A program made the position numbers and the translations under genes. The notes beneath the pieces were generated by a model, which searched no databases, was not told where the DNA came from, and saw only the letters and a list, made by a program, of their open reading frames with translations. Shown here piece after piece: positions 1-4,320 of a stretch of 10,497 nt of DNA. The DNA is from Clostridiaceae bacterium (lineage in GTDB: Bacteria; Bacillota_A; Clostridia; Acetivibrionales; Acetivibrionaceae), in NCBI GenBank assembly GCA_012513545.1, contig JAAZCB010000761.1, forward strand, positions 1-10,497, written 5' to 3'. Each line of letters begins with the position of its first letter. Positions within the stretch are counted from its first letter, which is position 1.

Positions 1-153
1 CAGGATACAAAAGTACCGGGATTATCAATAATACCGGTGTGGCTTGCGCTGTTTGCCGTCCTGTTTGCGGTGCTTGTGGGTCTTGTTGCAGGATACCTGC
101 CATCAAGAAGGGCTATGAGGCTTAGCGCTCTTGAGGCTATAAGATCTGAGTAA
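1..153 (+). CDS. ABC transporter permease, FtsX/MacB type (3' end only)
   Basis: Only the last 50 codons are present, open from the first base of the window to a TAA at 151-153. They encode one hydrophobic segment of about 20 residues (PVWLALFAVLFAVLVGLVAG), then a short basic tail with PSRRAMRLSALEAIRSE. A final membrane helix followed by a 'P-x-x-x-A-x-x-x-x-A-l-E-A-I-R-x-E' ending is the characteristic C-terminus of the FtsX-like permease family, the membrane subunits of LolCDE/MacB-type ABC transporters. These work with an ATPase encoded nearby, probably upstream of the window. The substrate cannot be told from this fragment. The next gene starts 33 bases downstream with no terminator between, so the two may share a transcript. 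Confidence 0.8.
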   Translation, partial: QDTKVPGLSIIPVWLALFAVLFAVLVGLVAGYLPSRRAMRLSALEAIRSE

Positions 154-186
154 GCATAAAATATATTAGTAAGAGGAGAAAATAAA

Positions 187-579
187 ATGAAAAATTGCCC
201 CAGGTGTAACTATTCTAATGATGATTTTAATATTGTATGTGTTGGCTGCGGTTCAGCCCTTGATGAAGTTGTTGATACAGAGCTTAACTATATTGGTAAT
301 CCAAACCCTCCTGTTATTGCGACAACAAATGCGCTTGCAATAACTTCACTGGTAATGGGAATAGCAACGATTTTATGCTGTGGTATTTTAAGTCCCTTTG
401 CATTAATTTTTGGCATAATTGCCAAACGTCAGATAAGAAATTCTGCAGGACAGCAAAAAGGTGATGGAATGGCACTTGCAGGAATAATATTGGGTGCGGT
501 CGGATTATTGATATTTGTAGGTTCTATAGCACTTATTGTAATAAATTATGCTATTACGAAGAACACGAATAATTTCTGA
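187..579 (+). CDS. Zinc-ribbon and DUF4190 two-helix membrane protein
   Basis: The 130-residue protein has an N-terminal zinc ribbon with two CxxC-like pairs (C4, C7, C18, C21), a short acidic/proline linker, and two long hydrophobic segments at about 48-77 and 96-120. Between them is the basic stretch AKRQIRNSAGQQKGDGMALAG. The 'lGIiAkrqI...G.GmAlaGiilG' pattern matches the DUF4190 family, whose function is unknown. ATG 187 is chosen because AGGAG at 174-178 lies 8 bases upstream. The gene follows the ABC permease end by 33 bases and converges on the fmdB-like gene. Zinc-ribbon plus membrane-hairpin proteins are common in Firmicutes, and a role in envelope homeostasis would be a guess. The family is clear; the role is not. 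Confidence 0.8.
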   Translation: MKNCPRCNYSNDDFNIVCVGCGSALDEVVDTELNYIGNPNPPVIATTNALAITSLVMGIATILCCGILSPFALIFGIIAKRQIRNSAGQQKGDGMALAGIILGAVGLLIFVGSIALIVINYAITKNTNNF

Positions 580-582
580 AAA

Positions 583-620
583 CATAAAAGTTCTATAATC
601 ATAAAAGTTCTATAATCATA
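583..620 (+). repeat. Tandem 17-bp repeat, 2.2 copies
   Basis: The unit CATAAAAGTTCTATAAT occurs perfectly at 583-599 and 600-616, and CATA at 617-620 begins a third copy. It starts 4 bases after the stop of the DUF4190 gene and runs into the 5' arm of the hairpin at 614-649, supplying its outermost bases. It looks like a recent slippage duplication in the 3' untranslated region. Confidence 0.85.
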
Positions 621-653
621 TCCCCCCTTTAATAAGGGGAGATATGATTTTCA
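614..653. terminator. Hairpin terminator shared by convergent genes
   Basis: The arm 614-629 pairs with 634-649 around a TAAT loop (630-633). Fifteen of 16 positions pair, with a single C-A mismatch at 623/640. The core is CCCCTT/AAGGGG. On the plus strand TTTT follows directly (648-651). On the minus strand the tail is weaker (ATAGAACTTTT). Its position 34 bases after the DUF4190 stop and 38 bases after the fmdB-like stop suits a bidirectional terminator, probably stronger for the plus-strand gene. Confidence 0.75.
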
Positions 654-687
654 TATACATATAACAGTGCAATAAAGATGGATTTAA

Positions 688-903
688 TCAATGGCCGCAG
701 CATCCGCTTCCGCATCTGTGCATGTTGGGACACTGGGAATCGCCTGACTTTCTTGACTGTACTATGTTGATATTTTTGAAAACCACACTTAAGTCATTGC
801 TGCCACACTTTGTGCACTTGATCAGCTTTTGCTCCATTTCGCTCATTTTTGCCATAATGTTAAATTCGTTTCCACATTTGCATTTCATATCATAAAACGG
901 CAT
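688..903 (-). CDS. FmdB-family zinc-ribbon protein with Cys/His-rich tail
   Basis: This 71-residue protein begins MPFYDMKCKCGNEF, the signature opening of the FmdB/CxxC-CxxC-SSSS family, with C8 and C10 and a second pair at C30 and C33 (CTKCGS) forming a single zinc ribbon. The family is named after a putative regulator in a methylotroph formamidase operon, but most members have no proven role. Unusually, the last 14 residues form a second metal-ligand-like cluster, with C58, H62, C64, C68, C69 and H71. The start is set by AGGAGGG (complement of 911-917), 7 bases before the ATG. The gene stands alone on the minus strand, divergent from the MerR gene and convergent with the DUF4190 gene. The fold is confident; the function is unknown. 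Confidence 0.82.
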   Translation of the reverse strand: MPFYDMKCKCGNEFNIMAKMSEMEQKLIKCTKCGSNDLSVVFKNINIVQSRKSGDSQCPNMHRCGSGCCGH

Positions 904-927
904 TTTATATCCCTCCTGTCATAAGAA

Positions 928-956
928 ATTATAGCATCAATGAATAATAATATAAA
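928..956 (-). promoter_or_regulatory. Extended -10 promoter of the fmdB-like gene
   Basis: Read on the minus strand, a perfect TATAAT lies at 933-928, preceded by TGC (extended -10, TGn). TTTATA (956-951) sits 17 bases further upstream as a 4-of-6 -35 match. The predicted start point near 921 gives a leader of about 18 bases that just contains the ribosome binding site. Confidence 0.6.
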
Positions 957-970
957 TACAATTATTCATT
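939..970. promoter_or_regulatory. Perfect 10-bp inverted repeat around the fmdB -35 (candidate operator)
   Basis: AATGAATAAT at 939-948 is exactly complementary to ATTATTCATT at 961-970, with a 12-base spacer. One arm lies in the predicted -35/-10 spacer and the other just upstream of the predicted -35, so a dimeric regulator bound here would cover the promoter. The sequence is AT-only apart from one G/C pair per arm, so chance remains possible. Confidence 0.4.
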
Positions 971-1106
971 ATTTGTATGCCGGCATTTTTGTGTACTGTA
1001 TCCATAAAAGGAAATTTTCGTTTTACTGGTTGTTATAACACCTGATCTGCTTGCTGTTATAGAAAAATGTGCCGATCAAAAAAAGTAAAAAAATTATACT
1101 GGACTG

Positions 1107-1137
1107 TTGACATTAACGTTGCGTTAGGGTGTATAGT
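1107..1137 (+). promoter_or_regulatory. MerR-type promoter with 19-bp spacer and central dyad
   Basis: A perfect TTGACA (1107-1112) and TATAGT (1132-1137) are 19 bases apart, longer than the 17 normally optimal for the vegetative sigma factor and typical of promoters activated by MerR-family proteins, which untwist the spacer. Within the spacer is the dyad TAACG-TTG-CGTTA (1114-1126), centred on 1120, with an outer AC/GT pair (1110-1111 and 1129-1130) on the same axis. The predicted start point is near 1144, only about 16 bases before the regulator's ATG, so this is probably an autoregulatory operator. Confidence 0.8.
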
Positions 1138-1159
1138 AAACTTAACAGGAGGTATGAAC

Positions 1160-1924
1160 ATGGAATACACAGTGCAGAAATTAAGTAGAATAGCAGGTAT
1201 CAGTGCCAGAACGTTAAGGTACTATGACGAAATTGGAATTCTCAAGCCGGCGAGAAATAATTCTTCAGGGTATCGTATATACGGTCAGGCAGAGGTTGAC
1301 ATGCTGCAGCAGATACTGTTTTACAGGGAGCTTGGTGTGAACCTCGAAAACATAAAGGAAATTATAACCTCGGTTGATTTTGATATTATGGAAGCACTGA
1401 AGGAACACCGTGTAAAGCTTCTTGAAAAAAGGGCACAGATGGATATGCTGATTGCCAATGTTGAGAGAACGATTGAGGCAAGGGAAAGGAGTGTTACAAT
1501 GAGCGATAAAGCGAAATTTGAAGGGTTCAAAAAGAAATTGATAGATGACAATGAAGCCAGGTATGGAAGGGAAATCCGTGATAAGTATGGCGATGATGTG
1601 GTTAACAAATCAAACAGCAAGCTGAAGAACATGACCAAAGAAGAATATGACAGGGTTACCGACCTTGGTAACAAGGTTTTGGAAACACTTCATGAGGCTT
1701 TTAAGACGGGAGACCCAAAAGGAGAACTTGCCCAAAAAGCAGCAGATCTGCACAGGCAATGGCTGAGTTTCTATTGGGACAGCTACAGCAAGGAAGCCCA
1801 CGCAGGTGTTGTTCAGATGTATGTTGATGATGAAAGGTTCACAGCATTTTATGATAGGGAGCAGCCTGGATTAGCCGCATTTTTAAGGGATGCAGTGCTT
1901 GTCTATACAGGAATGCAAAAATAG
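1160..1924 (+). CDS. MerR-family transcriptional activator with TipAS drug-binding domain (Mta/TipA-like)
   Basis: The 254-residue protein has an N-terminal winged helix-turn-helix (about 3-70) with ISARTLRYYDEIGIL and GYRIYG, a dimerisation coiled coil (about 75-112), and a C-terminal TipAS domain (about 125-251) ending in YVDDERFTAFYD and GLAAFLRDAVLVY. It resembles B. subtilis Mta and Streptomyces TipAL. Known TipAS domains bind hydrophobic or thiopeptide compounds and switch the regulator on, and Mta activates multidrug efflux genes. The ATG at 1160 is chosen because AGGAGG (1147-1152) lies 7 bases upstream. The reading frame stays open to an ATG at 1067, but that lies upstream of the promoter at 1107-1137. 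The gene is monocistronic, ends at a hairpin, and has no transporter beside it, so autoregulation is the only target visible here. The ligand is unknown. Confidence 0.9.
   Translation: MEYTVQKLSRIAGISARTLRYYDEIGILKPARNNSSGYRIYGQAEVDMLQQILFYRELGVNLENIKEIITSVDFDIMEALKEHRVKLLEKRAQMDMLIANVERTIEARERSVTMSDKAKFEGFKKKLIDDNEARYGREIRDKYGDDVVNKSNSKLKNMTKEEYDRVTDLGNKVLETLHEAFKTGDPKGELAQKAADLHRQWLSFYWDSYSKEAHAGVVQMYVDDERFTAFYDREQPGLAAFLRDAVLVYTGMQK
1485..1501 (+). promoter_or_regulatory. Internal ribosome binding site and ATG for a TipAS-only product
   Basis: Inside the MerR gene, AAAGGAG (1485-1491) lies 7 bases before an in-frame ATG at 1499-1501, which is Met114 and falls exactly at the junction between the coiled coil and the TipAS domain. 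Translation from here would give a 141-residue TipAS-only protein ending at 1924. In Streptomyces lividans tipA the short TipAS form is known to be made from such an internal in-frame start and to titrate the drug. Its use here is inferred. Confidence 0.55.
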
Positions 1925-1969
1925 AACCCGAAATAATAAACATAGTATTGATTAAACAAATCCTTTATA

Positions 1970-2016
1970 ACAGGCAGATTGCATAGTTTCCCCTATGCGG
2001 TCTGCCTGTAATTTTA
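1970..2016 (+). terminator. Intrinsic terminator of the merR/tipA-like gene
   Basis: The arm 1970-1986 pairs with 1993-2009 over 17 positions, with two internal U-G wobbles (1979-1980 with 1999-2000), around a TTTCCC loop. The tail is TAATTTTAT (2009-2017). It stands 46 bases after the MerR stop and isolates that gene from the lipase gene. Confidence 0.8.
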
Positions 2017-2147
2017 TGCGGTTATCCTTTGAAACCTGAAAAAGTAAATAAAAAATAATAAAGTTATCAGAAGCTATTAACAAAGGAGTTAAATTATAGT
2101 AAAATCAATTATGCACTATGCATTTATTTTTATTTAGGAGGGATTTT

Positions 2148-3854
2148 ATGAGGTTAAAAAGAAGTATAGTTGTATCAGTAGTTGTAATTGTAATGTTGCT
2201 AAGTTCTGTAAGTGCTATGGCTGCACCTGAGCCAAAGCTGATTAATGTTAATGCAGACGGTGCTGAAGGGGATTATTATGTTGGATCTGTCCCGGCAGGC
2301 TATGATCCGTCAAAGCCAGTAATTGTATTCGTTCACGGTATGGGAGGAAATGCCAAGAGTTGGTGGGACAAAAAATGCGATTCATATAATTATGCTTACA
2401 ACTCAGGCTATAGGACAGCTTTTGTCAATTTCCGCGATGCTGATGGCAATCCCGGAGACATGTGGCGTAATGGAAGTGTTCTTTCGCAGCAGTTACAACA
2501 GATTTGTAATTATTACAAAGTGAGTAAGGTTAATCTTATATGCCACAGCAAGGGAGGCGTGGATTCAACCAGCGCGATAGCACACTATGGTGCTAATAAA
2601 TATGTGGATAAGGTGTTTACAATCAGTTCACCTCACTGGGGTTCTCCGCTTGCAGACCTTTGTTACACCTGGCAGGCGTCGTGGCTTGCTGAACTTATGG
2701 GTCACAAGAATGATGCTACATATGTTCTGCAGACTTCATATATGAAGGACTATAGAAAAAAGACCGATTCAAAGTCTGAAATAAAAGAAGTCAAGTATTA
2801 TACCAGCGCCGGAACAGATGACGGTGATTTGTTTTCGTCAACATGGTTCGGGAATCTGTATTTGTCGTCTTATGGGGCAAATGATGGGGTAGTACTGGTC
2901 GAAAGTTCGAAACTGCCCTTTGGAACACATGCTTTTACGGCTAAATATGACCACTTCAGTATACGTTATGCGAAAAATACATGGAAATTGATTGAGCCCT
3001 ATATGAGATCGTACACTAAGTCTTCAACGTTAGTGTCAAGCTCATTTTCACGTGTTAATGCTTTTGAAAATGTCCTATTAGCTGCAAACGACGGATTTGA
3101 CCTTGGACAGGTTTTAAGGAATAACCTGAAGCTTGCGCCTTCGAACAGTTCATTTTCAGGGGAAGAGAATAAGCCTGTGAATACAGCGATTGATTTTGAC
3201 GCTGCTCCGATTAATAAAGAACAGAATAATATTCTATTAAGAGGAGGAGAGATTGATGGCTCAGGCGTAGTCGAATTTCCTGTAGAAAAATCGGTAAAAT
3301 CAATTGATTTAGATTTTATGGCTTCAAATTCCGAGGTTGAACTCAATATAATATCACCTGACAAGAAAACCTATAAATTAAAGAGTTCTTCAAAAGATAC
3401 AGCAATATTTGAGGGAGCATATCACTTTACAAAAACTTTGAAGAGTCCGAAAGCAGGAAAATGGACAGTGCAGGTTAAATCAGAAGATAAAACAGCATAT
3501 CTTATGAATGTGAAATTTGATTCAGCAGTTAAAGCAGAAATAGCTATTAAAGACAATAAGCTGAAGAAAGGCTCAAAGATTAATTTGGGGATTGATGTAA
3601 AAAACAATGGATTAACTTCGGAGCCTTTAAAGAAAGATCAGAAGATTAAAACAGTTATAACCAAATCAATGCCAGACGGAAAAAATAAGAAAGTAAAGGA
3701 AATAATTTCGGAAAACAACAAGGATAAATCTTCAGAGTATATTGATGTTCCTTCTGAAGAAGGTGTTTATAGCATATCCACCGATATAAAAGGAACTCTT
3801 GAGGATGGCACTGAGTACGAGAGAACAGTAGTAAAATCAATTATTGTAGAATAA
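2148..3854 (+). CDS. Secreted alpha/beta-hydrolase, lipase/esterase-like, with C-terminal beta-sandwich domains
   Basis: The 568-residue protein starts with a Sec signal peptide: MRLKRS, a hydrophobic core, and probable cleavage after VSAMA near residue 25. The hydrolase domain (about 30-290) shows HGMGG (63-67, oxyanion region), the nucleophile elbow CHSKG with Ser134, SSPHWGSPLAD (160-170), NDGVV with Asp246 as likely acid, and DHFSIRY with His269 as likely catalytic base. This layout resembles Bacillus/Staphylococcus family I.5-I.6 lipases. The elbow has Cys132 where the usual motif has Gly or Ala. Residues 365-457 look like a PPC-type beta-sandwich (PKAGKWTVQVKS), and 462-568 like a CARDB/Ig-type domain, perhaps for substrate or wall binding. 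ATG 2148 is set by AGGAGGG at 2136-2142; a frame-open ATG at 2118 lacks such a site. The substrate is not predictable. No strong promoter was found, only a weak TATAGT at 2095-2100. Confidence 0.85.
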   Translation: MRLKRSIVVSVVVIVMLLSSVSAMAAPEPKLINVNADGAEGDYYVGSVPAGYDPSKPVIVFVHGMGGNAKSWWDKKCDSYNYAYNSGYRTAFVNFRDADGNPGDMWRNGSVLSQQLQQICNYYKVSKVNLICHSKGGVDSTSAIAHYGANKYVDKVFTISSPHWGSPLADLCYTWQASWLAELMGHKNDATYVLQTSYMKDYRKKTDSKSEIKEVKYYTSAGTDDGDLFSSTWFGNLYLSSYGANDGVVLVESSKLPFGTHAFTAKYDHFSIRYAKNTWKLIEPYMRSYTKSSTLVSSSFSRVNAFENVLLAANDGFDLGQVLRNNLKLAPSNSSFSGEENKPVNTAIDFDAAPINKEQNNILLRGGEIDGSGVVEFPVEKSVKSIDLDFMASNSEVELNIISPDKKTYKLKSSSKDTAIFEGAYHFTKTLKSPKAGKWTVQVKSEDKTAYLMNVKFDSAVKAEIAIKDNKLKKGSKINLGIDVKNNGLTSEPLKKDQKIKTVITKSMPDGKNKKVKEIISENNKDKSSEYIDVPSEEGVYSISTDIKGTLEDGTEYERTVVKSIIVE

Positions 3855-3876
3855 TTGGAATATTTTGCTGGAAGAG

Positions 3877-3918
3877 AGCTGTTGCTGAGCCCATTAAGTG
3901 GTTTGGCAGCAGCTTTTT
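3877..3918 (+). terminator. Intrinsic terminator of the lipase gene
   Basis: AGCTGTTGC (3877-3885) pairs with GCAGCAGCT (3906-3914) with one G-U wobble. The right arm runs straight into TTTTT (3914-3918), and AGAG upstream can extend pairing with the U-run. The 20-base loop may hold a small CCA/TGG pairing. It lies 22 bases after the lipase stop. Confidence 0.75.
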
Positions 3919-4067
3919 GCTATGCTCCAAATTAATATAAAAATCAAGCCTATTAAAGTGTTTGCGAAGGTATAAATGTTTCTTAATGATTCAAATGGAG
4001 GTGAGTTCTATTCAAGGAATTGATTAGACACAGGTTCATATGAGTTATAGAAAAGGGTGTGTTTTTT

Positions 4068-4085
4068 AAAAAAAATATTTTTTTT
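4068..4085. repeat. A8-TA-T8 perfect palindrome
   Basis: Eight A, then TA, then eight T form an 18-bp perfect palindrome, preceded by six T (4062-4067). Such phased A/T runs give intrinsically stiff or bent, easily melted DNA. It lies about 70-95 bases upstream of the predicted promoter of the TPR gene and could act as an UP-like or nucleoid-protein site, or be a slippage product. Confidence 0.6.
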
Positions 4086-4135
4086 GATTAAGATTGAACT
4101 CCGCGGTTTTGCCTTGTGAGAAAATTATTTTTGTA

Positions 4136-4167
4136 TTTACATTTTTTGTTTTGCATGTTAGTATAAA
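4136..4167 (+). promoter_or_regulatory. Weak candidate promoter of the TPR-protein gene
   Basis: TTTACA (4136-4141; 5 of 6 to TTGACA) and TATAAA (4162-4167, in TATAAAAT) are 20 bases apart, which is longer than optimal. It would give a 5' untranslated region of about 145 bases. The AT-rich background makes chance matches likely. Confidence 0.3.
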
Positions 4168-4320
4168 ATACTAGAAATATAAAAGTTTAGTGGGAATAAA
4201 CAAAACATATCTTATTTCATGGGTAATAATTCTTTAAACTTCTTTGTTTAGTCATAGTAGTAATTTCAGCAAAGCTAATCATTGACTACAAAACAACACA
4301 ATATTTTGGAGGTGTTAAAC

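Larger units (their letters stand above)
3919..4320. other. AT-rich intergenic gap without a recognisable gene
   Basis: About 400 bases between the lipase terminator and the TPR-protein start. It holds a strong Shine-Dalgarno-like GGAGGTGA (3997-4004) with no ATG, GTG or TTG at a proper distance, the A8-TA-T8 palindrome listed separately, and a weak promoter before the next gene. No convincing protein fragment, RNA gene or inverted-repeat-bounded element was found. The region could be a decayed gene or insertion remnant. Confidence 0.5.

Noticed and set aside
1067..1159. Upstream extension of the MerR reading frame to an ATG at 1067
   Set aside because: The extension lies upstream of and across the predicted promoter/operator, lacks a ribosome binding site and is not similar to MerR N-termini. 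The start at 1160 has AGGAGG and gives the conserved MEYTVQKLSR beginning.
3895..4066. Minus-strand frame of about 57 codons with one internal TAG in the lipase-TPR gap
   Set aside because: It reads partly protein-like but overlaps the lipase terminator, has no start site or recognised motif, and one stop in 57 codons is not rare when six frames are scanned. A translated search could reverse this.
4177..4260. Partly complementary TTTA/TAAA and AACAAA/TTTGTT segments before the TPR gene, considered as a riboswitch or regulatory RNA
   Set aside because: The pairs are short, AT-only and cross rather than nest, and no known riboswitch core or terminator follows before the start codon.
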